The notes below the pieces were generated by a model. The model was given only the letters and a program-made list of their open reading frames with translations. It did no database searches and was not told the origin of the DNA. DNA of 64,000 nucleotides, taken from assembly GCA_903772945.1 (NCBI GenBank), contig CAICTM010000034.1:62001-126000 (forward strand), in the 5' to 3' direction. Positions 1 to 12,200 of this stretch are shown here, in pieces. The position numbers were made by a program, and so were the translations under genes. Origin of the DNA: Seminavis robusta. Taxonomy: Eukaryota > Bacillariophyta > Bacillariophyceae > Naviculales > Naviculaceae. Positions within the stretch are counted from its first letter, which is position 1, and each line of letters begins with the position of its first letter.

Positions 1-1
1 C

Positions 2-1048
2 CGTACTTCCCCCGAGTATTGTCCCGTCATTACTGTGGGAGCATCCTATCCTGGATTCTTGTCGGCCATGATGCGATTCGTGTACCCAGAAGTCGTGGAC
101 ATGTCCTATGCATCCAGTGCCCCGCTCTTGCTCTATGCGCAAGCTCGTTCCACCGAGGTTTACTTTGACTATGTGACACAAGTGGCCGAAACCGCCTCAC
201 CGGGATGTGCTGCTGCCACCAAGAGCACCCTGCTGCAAGTCAAGCAAGCCATTTCGGGAATGTCCATGCACAAAGCCGTCAAGGACTTGGGTATCTGCAA
301 CAACATTCCCGAATACATTACCACGAGTGAGCTTCTAGCGGAAGAACTGACCATGATGGTTGGATTCTCCAATGCCGACTTTAACATGGACTATCACCCT
401 CCAGGAGACAAGAATACAGATGTCATCAAGGGCTGTCATGCATTTCAACAAGACAAGAAGACTCCCATGGAACGAATGGCCAATTGGCTCGTTGTCAAGG
501 CGGAATCGGGAGCCACCGACCATCCAGGAGAACCTTGTTACGATTTGCACTGGGACATTCCATCCGGTCCCAACGCCACCATCACTGGAGCTGACTGGTC
601 CGGCATGGGAGATGGCGACACTGCAAACACATGGGAATATCAATGCTGCAAGGACCTCATTATTGAGACTGGCTTTGGTCCGAATAGCATGTTTTTGGAT
701 CGTCCCTTTGACTTGGATTGGTTGACGGAGCATTGTCAGGCCCGTTTCCAAGTGGATCCTCAACCTACCCGCATGGTGGACAACTGGCACTTTGACAAGT
801 TGGTGGAACACGGTGCTTCTCACATTCTCTTTACGAACGGTTTGCAAGATGGCTGGAGTCCCTTGTCGTTTACGGAAGATTTGAGTGAAACCATTGTTGC
901 GTTGAACTTACCTTCCGGTGCCCACCACAGTGATTTGAACGAATGCTGCAAGGACCGTCCCGAAGAACCGGACATTGTGGAAGGTCGCATCGAAGTGGCC
1001 CGTATTTTGGGCGAATGGATTGACGAACTCCAGCAGCAGGTTCAGTAG
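2..1048 (+). CDS. Serine carboxypeptidase, family S28 (3' part of gene)
   Basis: The reading frame is open from base 2, so the gene runs off the left edge; 348 C-terminal residues are visible. The start of the window encodes GASYPG, the nucleophile elbow (GxSYxG) of peptidase family S28, which includes lysosomal Pro-X carboxypeptidase, DPP7 and thymus-specific serine protease. The catalytic Asp fits the LQDGWS motif (Asp codon 848-850) and the catalytic His fits GAHHSDL (His-His codons 923-928), in the order Ser-Asp-His expected of the family. Paired cysteines such as QCCKD and ECCKD suggest a disulfide-bonded lumenal or secreted enzyme that removes residues after proline. The signal peptide would lie outside the window. 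A GTG at 35 is an internal valine codon, not a start. The stop at 1046-1048 is followed by about 300 bases without a gene before the convergent neighbour. Confidence 0.88.
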   Translation, partial: RTSPEYCPVITVGASYPGFLSAMMRFVYPEVVDMSYASSAPLLLYAQARSTEVYFDYVTQVAETASPGCAAATKSTLLQVKQAISGMSMHKAVKDLGICNNIPEYITTSELLAEELTMMVGFSNADFNMDYHPPGDKNTDVIKGCHAFQQDKKTPMERMANWLVVKAESGATDHPGEPCYDLHWDIPSGPNATITGADWSGMGDGDTANTWEYQCCKDLIIETGFGPNSMFLDRPFDLDWLTEHCQARFQVDPQPTRMVDNWHFDKLVEHGASHILFTNGLQDGWSPLSFTEDLSETIVALNLPSGAHHSDLNECCKDRPEEPDIVEGRIEVARILGEWIDELQQQVQ

Positions 1049-1344
1049 TGAAACAAACAAAAATAATGATGAAGGTGAGGCCATGAGCACGCAAGAAGTG
1101 CCGTCGAGGCACGGAACGAGTTACATGGACGGATCATGAAAGAGCGATGGATTATAAAGAGGCAACTACATGGATTTTCCAAGCAAGGCACACAACTAAC
1201 TATATAGCAGAGAATGCATTCGATTGATTATTAGAAAAAGCTATAGCTTATTGATTGTCGTGTTTCGTGGTTAGTTGTAGTTTCCTGCTGCATGTGCATG
1301 ACATTGTATCCTCGTGCGTTTGTATTGTAGTTGGTTGCTTGTGT

Positions 1345-2573
1345 CTACTTTCGTCTCCTCCTCCTCATGGCCTGCGGCCTGATCAACATGCTATCAACCA
1401 ACCAGCACGACTCATCGGTGGACCCGGCCGAGGAAGAAAGAATAAAGTTTACGGGCACGACATCCATGGTAGGATTAGGTCCAGTTTGCAATCTCGCCGT
1501 GAAGAATGCCTTGTTTCCGTCAAACGAGTAGTCGCCCTTGTCAATGGTCTTATTTTAAAAAATCGAATCAAATATAAATAGAAAGAGAAAACAGCAGAAA
1601 TAGGATGAGATTGAATCATTTGATGTACCGGTACCTTCTCTATTGTATTCTGATCTGTACTTACGACCTTTTCATGCTGAAAGAGCACCTTGTATTCTGA
1701 TTCTTTCAGAAAGTCAGCATAATCTTGTTCGGTGAGTCCAATTTTGCGTTCCTCTTGAATGGTGGATCCTGGACTTGCGTATCCGAAAAGTATTTCTACT
1801 CCTCTGTTTGTAGATGGATTGTCATTGTTGTTGAGTGCTTCTAGAATGAGCAGAACGACTTCTCCAGCAGTGAGTTCGGCATCAGGTACTCGGATAGGAG
1901 GAATATATTCCTTGGGTTTGTCATCTCCCCAGGGTCCATCTTCGTCTTCCTCGTCGTCATCTCTGGGTCCTCTGACCATTTCCACAAATCCTCCAGCCGT
2001 ATCTAGGACTCTGTCTTTGACTTCCGAGTACAACTGATTGTCGGTCAGACTGACATTGCCAGCTAGTTTTTCTCCCACATCTCCAGTGTCATAACCTAGG
2101 AAAGCATTGATGGCTCCTTGGGGAATATTCACTTCTTCTTCATCATCTTCATCTTCATCTTCTTCCTCCTCATCTTCTTCATCCTCCAAGGCTAAATCAT
2201 CTCCTCCTGTAATTCCATACTTGGCTGCCATTTGGAACAATTGAGAAGCCAATTCTGCTCCTTCTGCTTCATCTGCTTCATCTTCATTGGGGTTGCCACC
2301 ACTTGCACCACCACTGCTTAGCCACAGCATGGTCTTGACCTGGACCTGAGCCTGAACCTGAACCTGAACCTGAACCTGAACCTGAACCATACTCATCCCC
2401 TCAGGCTTAAGAACCTTACTGTTGGCATGAATACCAGGCTGGACCAACTTGGGATTGACCACAAACCCAAAGGACACTTCAGCCAAGCACACCAGTAGCA
2501 GACATACTACTAGTACTGCTTGTACTGATTGTACTGCTTGTGCTGGTAGAGGAATCTTGAGGGATCCTGACAT
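1345..2573 (-). CDS. Acidic, probably organelle-targeted protein with a C-terminal NTF2/DUF4864-like region; two exons
   Basis: Exon 1 (2573-1665) and exon 2 (1548-1345) are joined by a 116-nt intron with donor GTAAGT and acceptor AAG, phase 0, giving 370 residues. Without splicing the frame runs into a poor tail; with it the junction reads FQHEKV-TIDKGDYSF and ends in a basic RRRRRK. The N-terminus has a hydrophobic signal (residues about 18-36) followed by SFGF, which could be a bipartite plastid-type presequence. Next come a Val-Gln dipeptide run (residues about 62-78) and long Asp/Glu tracts (about 130-150). The region from about 228 to the end (LILEALNNNDNP, GVEILFGYASPG, SCWLVDSML) resembles the conserved plastid protein family with a DUF4864/SnoaL-like fold, which I recall only by pattern. 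The function is unknown. The gene is convergent with the S28 peptidase gene. Confidence 0.72.
2343..2389 (-). repeat. Hexanucleotide repeat coding for Val-Gln dipeptides
   Basis: About seven copies of a CTGAAC/CTGGAC-type hexamer (plus-strand reading) lie inside exon 1 of the acidic protein and translate as VQVQVQ with one Ala-Gln. The repeat keeps the frame whatever its copy number, so it is likely length-polymorphic. It sits just after the predicted targeting peptide. Confidence 0.85.
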
Positions 2574-3267
2574 CTTGATATCTTGACTGGACTTGATAAG
2601 CTCAGAAGGATAAAGACAAGAAAGAAAGCTAAGGAAGATGGATAAGATGGATAAGGGTAAGCTAAACCTCTAGCTAGCTGTAGACGGTCTTATTGGGTCT
2701 GATGTTTGGCTTGGCTCTTGCTTTTACAGATTGTGATCTTTATTAGCTGTGGCATTCTCTTGACATCCGTCCATAGATCGTCGGAGTGGGAAGAAGATTT
2801 GCGAATTGCCAAGTAAAAAGCAGATGCCGATCTTTGGGATGGAGAACAATCATGACGTCATACCGGTACAATGTCGGAGCCCTATCATTAAGAAAGTATG
2901 GGCTTTATGAACCAACTCGGCCCTCGCTTTCTGCGGAACTATGCATGTAGCTTGGTGAGACACCTCCTCAACACTGACTTTCAGTGAAAGCTAGCTAGCT
3001 ACGGGGTGGATTCGCGCAAGTAAATGAAAATGTTGTCTAGAGCTAGACTACTTGTAGTTAGAGAGCGAGTCTGAAATGTAAATGTAATCAAACGATGCAA
3101 GCAAAAAGTCTATACATCTCGAGACTCGAGATGATAATATATGAGAAAGGCAGGAAGCTCGGTGCTGTACCTGCAGGGTACGGCACTGGTCTGCCGTCTT
3201 GTGTTCTTGATTTATGGATTCCATTGAAGATTCGATTCTGATTCGTCGATAATACCGGTACGGTACT
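2574..3267. other. Intergenic, between the acidic protein and the giant Cys-rich gene
   Basis: No supported gene. On the minus strand this is the leader of the acidic protein gene, and GATAAG words occur at about 2594-2600 and 2640-2655. The remainder holds short palindromes (CTAGCTAG near 2672 and 2990, CTCGAGACTCGAG near 3118, TACCGGTAC near 3252) and the 3' flank of the giant gene. Confidence 0.6.
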
Positions 3268-6200
3268 TTACCTCACTTGGGTGCCGGTAACCTCCTTTTT
3301 GTGTCCAAATGCCTTGAATTGGATCTTCCTCGCCTCATAGAACTGATTGCGTTGGTTCGTGGGGTTGTGGCGCACATAATGACGGAGGTACGAGGTCATA
3401 TTGGCGTTGCCAAGCGCAGTCGCGGCCGCTTCCGTAGAAGCATTCGACGCTTGAGTACCTCGCACCACAATGTCCGCTGTCACGGTGATGGTAAATTCAT
3501 CCGGACTTGCGGACGAATACACTGGGTCGATGCTCAACATCACAATATCTTTCAACTCGTCCTTGAACGCATCGTCAGCCAACAAGATGGTCGTGAAAAA
3601 ATTGATTGTGTTCACTACCAACAACTGAATCGATTGGTCGTCGGGATTCTCGCCGTGGCCTTCGAAAAACGTAAAGTGAAGCGTCACTTCCAACGGCAAC
3701 GTCACATCCGATGCCTCGTCTTCCGTGCCATACGAAGCATACGAACCAGCGTCGGACGATGAAGTCACCGAGGAATGACTGCACATCGCATCGGTCTGGA
3801 TCACATCAAAGAACTCGTCCTGCGCAAAAGAAATTACCTGATCCGCGGAAGGATCAAACGTATCGGCAACGTTCGAACAGTCCGTCATGGTAATCGTATC
3901 GCCAGAGCTCACGCAGGAGTTGCAAGTGTGCACGGAAGCATCAAAGGAATCAATCGAACAGTCATTCGAAGGTTGACCCGGATTCGCAACTGGGTCGCAA
4001 CCCGTTGCCGAGAAGACGGAAATATAATGGTATGAAGTCTTTTCGGCACCGGCCTGGTTGTAATAGTCGTAGTAAGCCGTGGTGGCAGTGCACCCATCCT
4101 CCCAGGATTCAATGCAATAGTAAATGTCCGTGGCGTGACACTTGCCTTCCGAAACAGCGCCATTGGAAAAGACATCGTAGCACGTCAACGTGGATGGCAT
4201 GGGAGTAGGAGTAGGAACCGTCGTTTCTGTAGGTGGTGCAGTGGTGGGTTCATCGGTGACGCTAAAGCTTCTTGAAACAGCAGAAGGAGAACCAGTGACG
4301 GCACTGACAGGAGATCCACTCAGGGGAACTGAGGAAGGAGCATTAGTGGAAGAACTTTGGGGAGAGGCTGAGACGGAACTGATAGGAGATTCACTCAAGG
4401 GGACTGAGGAAGGAGCGTTGGTGGAAGAGCTTTGGGGGGATGCACTGAAAGAGCTGATGGGTGAACCACTCAAGGGGACTGAGGACGGAGTATCCGTTAC
4501 AGAACTGAGGGGTGATGCACTGAAAGAGCTGTGTGGAGATTCACTCAAGGGGACCGAGGAAGGCGCGTTGGTGTAAGAACTGTGGGGAGAGCCTGAGACG
4601 GAAATGATAGGAGATCCGCTCAAGGGGACTGAGGACGGAGTATTGGTTACAGAACTGAGGGGTGATGAGCTGAAAGAGATGTGTGGAGATTCACTCAAGG
4701 GGACTGAGGAAGGCGCGTTGGTGTAAGAACTGTGGGGAGAATCACTGGCAGGCACCAGGGATGGATAGTCACTGACAGGCACATAAGATGGAGCATCACT
4801 GACAACATTCAATGCTGGATGCATGCATCTATCTGGGTCATAGCCGAGCCCAAAGAATTCATCATCATCATTGAGGTTGGTGGTGAGAGACACTTCTGGG
4901 TGTCCATGAACAAAGACCCCAAGGCTGTTGCAGTCACCATCAAGCTGTACACTCTCGCTGCTGTCATCATAGCTACAGCCACATGAACCATATCCTTCAA
5001 CTTCAACAAGACACTCGGTGGGGAGATCCCTGTTGCCACAGTCTTCAACCACAGACACTGTGACATTATAGTAGATGTCTTCATCAAATCCAGTCTCAAC
5101 TCCATCAGCTCCAAGACCACCATTGTAATAGGTGTATGCACGGCCAAAGATGGAGCAGCAGTAGGTTTCAGGGTCAGCTCCCGATGTCTGGGTCATGCCA
5201 TGGACAGCTCTCTTAACAGTGTAGCAATCACCATTGTTCAAATCACCCTGAACATGGTCATGGAATGAGATGTCTGGTGAAGCTGGGATGCCAACTGCTG
5301 ACAAGGAATGGTCTGCTGGTGCCTCACATGCTCCAAACTCGATGACTCCACTGGGGGCATCTGAGAATTCAACAGAGGGGGCATCACTTGGTCCAGCACC
5401 AGAAAATACTGGGTGGTTGCAGTGGTCTTCATCGTAGGTCAAGGGGAAAAAGTTATTGCTTGGGTCATCACCCGGTTCAGTGAATCCATACCAGGCAATC
5501 GAAAGGGGGCCAGGCGGGAAGACAGCACCCAGATTGCTGCAATCTTCCATGATGACTTCGCCACTTGACTCATCAACCAAACAGGAGCTACATTCACCCA
5601 CATTCTCCACATTGATAATGCAGGTTGGGGGAAGGCCTCTTTGTCCACAGTCTTGGGTCACAACAACCTCAACAGTATCATAAGACTCCATCTCATACCC
5701 AGAGTCCACTCCATAGATGTCTGTTCCGCCATTGTAGTATGAGAAAACCATACCACTGTTGGTGCAGCAGTAGAACTCATCATCGGTTGCCATCTTATTC
5801 CAGGTTTCCACAGCCTTCACACTGTAGCATTCACCCTGGCTCGGGTCCCCATGGTACAAGTTCATATAGGCAAGAGGGTCTGGTGTTGCAGGCTGGATCA
5901 GACCCCAAATCGGCAGCTCTGGTGGGAAATCACATATTCCCTGCTCATCAAAGCCGGAGGGTGCTTCACTGATTGGTGGGACGGTGTATGAGGGTGCCTC
6001 ACTGATGAGTGGGATGATGTGGGAGGGGGTCAAACTGCTGAGAACGTCAACAAATGCAACTTCTTCAGTGTTGAGGAAAATGGTGCTGCTTCCATGAACC
6101 TCAGTATTCCAGGCATAGGATTGAACAAAATCTAAACAGAGAAATACATTAGATGCAGAATCAAGGCTTCTGTGCATAAGTGCCATTGATGCTTACCTTC

Positions 6201-9200
6201 GTAGTTCACATTTTTCATCACCGCAACCATTTCTTCTTCTGTTGGAACTGCAGATTCACCAAAAAATGAAACAAGGAGATCAAAGTGGAGAGAATAGTCA
6301 ACAGACATTAAATCACGCCTTGAAGGGGAACTGAAAAGCGCCTCAATTGAATCAATTACAGCAGGGAATGCTCCCTGGAGTACACTGGTGTAGAATAGTT
6401 CAACCTGTTCCAAGATTGCTGCAACTTCTTCAAAATCAGGGACTGTATCAACTGTGCCATCATAAAAGCTGAACTCCAAGATACCAGGAACTGATACTGA
6501 TCGCTCAATGCTGGAGGGAGCATGGCTCATAGGAATCAAGGATGGAACATCACTGTATGGTAGCAAGAATGTTCCAACCAGAGATGGAGCATCACTGAGC
6601 GGCACAGGGGATGGATGGTCACTGACAGCAACAAAAGACGGAGCATCACTGGCAGGCACCAGGGATGGATAGTCACTGACAGGCACATAAGATGGAGCAT
6701 CACTGACAACATTCAATGCTGGATGCATGCATCTATCTGGGTCATAGCCGAGCCCAAAGAATTCATCATCATCATTGAGGTTGGTGGTGAGAGACACTTC
6801 TGGGCGTCCATGTACAAAGACCCCAAGGCTGTTGCAGTCACCATCAAGCTGTACACTCTCGCTGCTGTCATCATAGCTACAGCCACATGAACCATATCCT
6901 TCAACTTCAACAAGACACTCGGTGGGGAGATCCCTGTTGCCACAGTCTTCAACCACAGACACTGTGACATTATAGTAGATGTCTTCATCAAATCCAGTCT
7001 CAACTCCATCAGCTCCAAGACCACCATTGTAATAGGTGTATGCACGGCCAAAGATGGAGCAGCAGTAGGTTTCAGGGTCAGCTCCCGATGTCTGGGTCAT
7101 GCCATGGACAGCTCTCTTAACAGTGTAGCAATCACCATTGTTCAAATCACCCTGAACATGGTCATGGAATGAGATGTCTGGTGAAGCTGGGATGCCAACT
7201 GCTGACAAGGAATGGTCTGCTGGTGCCTCACATGCTCCAAACTCGATGACTCCACTGGGGGCATCTGAGAATTCAACAGAGGGGGCATCACTTGGTCCAG
7301 CACCAGAAAATACTGGGTGGTTGCAGTGGTCTTCATCGTAGGTCAAGGGGAAAAAGTTATTGCCTGGGTCATCACCCGGTTCAGTGAATCCATACCAGGC
7401 AATCGAAAGGGGGCCAGGCGGGAAGACAGCACCCAGATTGCTGCAATCTTCCATGATGACTTCGCCACTTGACTCATCAACCAAACAGGAGCTACATTCA
7501 CCCACGTTCTCCACATTGATAATGCAGGTTGGGGGAAGGCCTCTTTGTCCACAGTCTTGGGTCACAACAACCTCAACAGTTTCATAAGACTCCATCTCAT
7601 ACCCAGAGTCCACTCCATAGATGTCTGTTCCGCCATTGTAGTATGAGAAAACCATACCACTGTTGGTGCAGCAGTAGAACTCATCATCGGTTGCCATCTT
7701 GTTCCAGGTTTCCACAGCCTTCACACTGTAGCATTCACCCTGGCTCGGGTCCCCATGGTACAAGTTCATATAGGCAAGAGGGTCTGGTGTTGCAGGCTGG
7801 ATCAGACCCCAAATCGGCAGCTCTGGTGGGAAATCACATATTCCCTGCTCATCAAAGCCGGAGGGTGCTTCACTGATTGGTGGGATGGTGTATGAGGGTG
7901 CCTCACTGATGAGCGGGATGGTGTAGGATGGAGCCTCGCTGATAGGTGGGATGGTGTAGGATGGGGACAAACTGCCCAGAAAGTCCTTGAAGGCAACATG
8001 CTCGGTATCATAGAAAACAGAGTTCTGTAGTGTCCATGCATAGGATTGCACAAAATCTATAGAAACAACAAGAAGTTAGATGCAGATTCAACTCCAATGT
8101 ACACGGTTATCAGCTCATAGGTCACTGTCATTGAAACTTACCCAGGTAGTTGGCATTACTCATTGCCTCAATGAGTTCATCTTCAGATAGAACTCCAGCT
8201 CCATCAAAGAAGGAAACAATGAGATCAAAGTGGAGAGAATAGTCAACTGACATCAAGTGCCGCCTCCCAGGAGTGCTCAAGATAGCCTGGATTGACTCAA
8301 CAACACCAGGAAGAGCCCCTTGTAGGACATCCGTGTAGAACAGTTCAACTTGATCCAGAATTGCTGCAACATCCTCAGGTGTTGGGTTGGTGTCTGTAGT
8401 CCCTTGGTAGAAGGTAAAATCCAAGATAGCCGGAACTGACACTGATCGCACAATGCCAGAGGGAGCATCACTAATTGGCACCAAAGTCGGAGAGGGTACA
8501 GAAGTCAGAGGGACAGCAGTAGGCTCTGAAGTGTTAGGTTCTTGACTGGGAATCTCTGTGTCCACAAAGTTGAGGCATCGTTCTTCGTTGTATGCCAGGT
8601 TCAGGAATTTGAGGTCATATGGAGACTCAGGAGAGCCATCATAAAAAAACTCTGCACTCTGACTGCCGCTTGGGAAGACAGGGGGTTGGATGTTGCTACA
8701 GTCAGTCAACGACACTTCTCCCATGCTGTACAGGCATCCATCACACTCTCCCTTTCCTTCAACTGAAATTGTACAAGTGTCAGGAGTGTTGACACAATCA
8801 TGAGCGGCGTCAACATGAACCACCTCATAGACTGCTCCATCTCCATTGACATAGCGATACTCCAGCTCAGTCACAACACATCCAGTGGTAGGATGGGGGG
8901 TAGTACTCTGGATTTCCCGTTCAACGAGGTAGCAATCTCCCACAGATGGATCACCAGCCACCACATCTGTCACCATAGACGATCCAGTGACTGCCATGGA
9001 AGGCCCTAGGGAATAGGCCTGGGAAGGTGTGTAGGTCACGATAGAAGTGGGCACTGATGTCAACTCATCACACAGGCTCGTACCAATTTCCAGTCCAAAG
9101 AACTGGAGATCGTACGAAGGGGTCACATCATGCTCAAACTCGACACTCTGCGTCTGGCCAGTGGCAAGCACTGGTGGGTCAACGTCGGTACAGTCCAGCA

Positions 9201-12200
9201 GAGTCACCATGTTGCGGCTATCAACGTGACAGCCGCTGCAGATTCCCTCTCCATAGTCTCCACTAACAGTAATGGTACAGCTATCCCCTGTTCGATCATC
9301 ACAATCGGCAAAGTAATCCACAGTGATTTCCACCACACTTGTGACTCCACTCAAGTAGGAGTAAGTGACCTGCCCATTACGGCATCCAGTGCCAGCATCG
9401 GCAGACGTATCTTGGAAGACTCGCTCCACAGTGAAGCAGTCCCCTTGGGAGACATCGCCAGGTAGGGAGAGAGTTGAAATCATGGACGAGGTAGCATAGG
9501 CCGTAGACACATAGGTTCCAGTATAAGTTGGCACATAGGTGTGGGATGGCCCCACTGAAGCGATGGAGGTCGGAAAGTTGGAAATACTACTGCTGGGACC
9601 AAAGCTTGGGGCATCAGAGACCGGCACTAGACTCGGGAAGGTGGAGACGGTAACACTGGGGCCTGTGGTGGCGCTGTCGCAGCCATTCCATTCATCAGAA
9701 AGCTGGAAGAACTGGAGGTCATACTCAGGAATAGACTCATGCACAAACTCCAATTGCTGCTGACCAGAGGAGGAGAAGATAGACGTGCCCAGATTGCTGC
9801 AGTCTATGAGTGTGACCTGCTGGGTGCTGTCCACCTCGCAGCTCTGGCAGGTTCCGTATCCATGAACCTGAACGGTGCAGGTATTGGCGGTGGGATCATC
9901 ACAGCCCGCATAGTAGTCAATGTCAACCATGAGTCCAATGGAGTAGTCATAGGTGACCTGTCCTGTTGCGACATCCAGTATAGGGATTTGCGGATGTGTC
10001 TTGGAAGGTTCTATCCACAGTAAAGCAATCTCCATACTCTGGTAGTCCTTGGAACTGTTCCATGGAAATCATGGAAGAAGTGGCGTACTGGGATGAGATG
10101 GTGGTCTCCACATAACTGGGGGCATCGGACACTGGCACTAGGCTGGGGAAGGTGGAGACAGTACACCTGGGGCCTGTTGTGGGCTGTCGCAGCCATTCCA
10201 TTCATCAGAGAGCTGGAAGAACTGGAGGTCATACTCAGGAACGGACTCATGCACAAACTCAACTTGCTGTTGACCAGAGGAGAGAAGATAGATGTGCCCA
10301 GATTGCTGCATCTAGAGTGTGACCTGCTGGGTGCTGTCCACCTCGCAGCTCTGGCAGGTTCCGTATCCATGAACCTGAACCGTGCAGGTATTGGGGTGGG
10401 ATCATCACAGCCGCATAGTAGTCAATGTCAACCATGAGTCAATGGAGTAGTCATAGGTGACTGTCCTGTGCGACATCCAGTATAGGGATTTGCGGATGTG
10501 TCTTGAAGGTTCTATCCACAGTAAAGCAATCTCCATACTCTGGTAGTCCTTGGAACTGTTCCATGGAAATCATGGAAGAAGTGGCGTACTGGGATGAGAT
10601 GGTGGTCTCCACATAACTGGGGGCATCGGACACTGGCACTAGGCTGGGGAAGGTGGAGACGGTAACCTGGGGCCTGTGTGGCGCTGTCGCAGCCATTCCA
10701 TTCATCAGAAGCTGGAAGAACTGGAGGTCATACTCAGGAACGACTCATGCACAAACTCCACTTGCTGTTGACCAGAGGAGGAGAAGATAGATGTGCCCAG
10801 ATTGCTGCAGTCTATGAGTGTGACCTGCTGGGTGCTGTCCACCTCGCAGCTCTGGCAGGTTCCGTATCCATGAACCTGAACCGTGCAGGTATTGGCGGTG
10901 GGATCATCACAGCCGCATAGTAGTCAATGTCAACCATGAGTCCAATGGAGTAGTCATAGGTGACCTGTCCTGTGCGACATCCAGTATAGGGATTTGCGGA
11001 TGTGTCTTGGAAGGTTCTATCCACAGTAAAGCAATCTCCATACTCTGGTAGTCCTTGGAACTGTTCCATGGAAATCATGGAAGAAGTGGCGTACTGGGAT
11101 GAGATGGTGGTCTCCACATAACTGGGGGCATCGGACACTGGCACTAGCTGGGGAAGGTGGAGACAGTACCGCTGGGGCCTGTGGTGGAGCTGTCGCAGCC
11201 ATTCCATTCATCAGAAAGCTGGAAGAACTGGAGGTCATACTCAGGAACGGACTCATGCACAAACTCCAACTTGCTGTTGACCAGAGGAGGAGAAGATAGA
11301 TGTGCCAGATTGCTGCAGTCTATGAGTGTGACCTGCTGGGTGCTGTCCACCTCGCAGCTCTGCAGGTTCCGTATCCATGAACCTGAACCGTGCAGGTATT
11401 GGCGGTGGGATCATCACAGCCCGCATAGTAGTCAATGTCAACCATGAGTCAATGGAGTAGTCATAGGTGACCTGTCCTGTGCGACATCCAGTATAGGGAT
11501 TTGCGGATGTGTCTTGGAAGGTTCTATCCACAGTAAAGCAATCTCCATACTCTGGTAGTCCTTGGAACTGTTCCATGGAAATCATGGAAGAAGTGGCGTA
11601 CTGGGATGAGATGGTGGTCTCCACATAACTGGGGGCATCGGACACTGGCACTAGGCTGGGGAAGGTGGAGACGGTAACACTGGGGCCTGTTGTGGCGCTG
11701 TCGCAGCCATTCCATTCATCAGAGAGCTGGAAGAACTGGAGGTCATACTCAGGAACGGACTCATGCACAAACTCCACTTGCTGTTGACCAGAGGAGGAGA
11801 AGATAGATGTGCCAGATTGCTGCAGTCTATGAGTGTGACCTGCTGGGTGCTGTCCACCTCGCAGCTCTGGCAGGTTCCGTATCCATGAACCTGAACCGTG
11901 CAGGTATTGGCGGGTGGGATCATCACAGCCCGCATAGTAGTCAATGTCAACCATGAGTCCAATGGAGTAGTCATAGGTGACCTGTCCTGTGCGACATCCA
12001 GTATAGGATTTGCGGATGTGTCTTGAAGGTTCTATCCACAGTAAAGCAATCTCCATACTCTGGTAGTCCTTGGAACTGTTCCATGGAAATCATGGAAGAA
12101 GTGGCGTACTGGGATGAGATGGTGGTCTCCACATAACTGGGGGCATCGGACACTGGCACTAGGCTGGGGAAGGTGGAGACAGTACCGCTGGGGCCTGTGT

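Noticed and set aside
5625-7876. Paired plus-strand open frames of identical length (for example 5625-5972 and 7529-7876)
   Set aside because: They are antisense shadows of the duplicated Cys-rich exons; their similarity only reflects the duplication.
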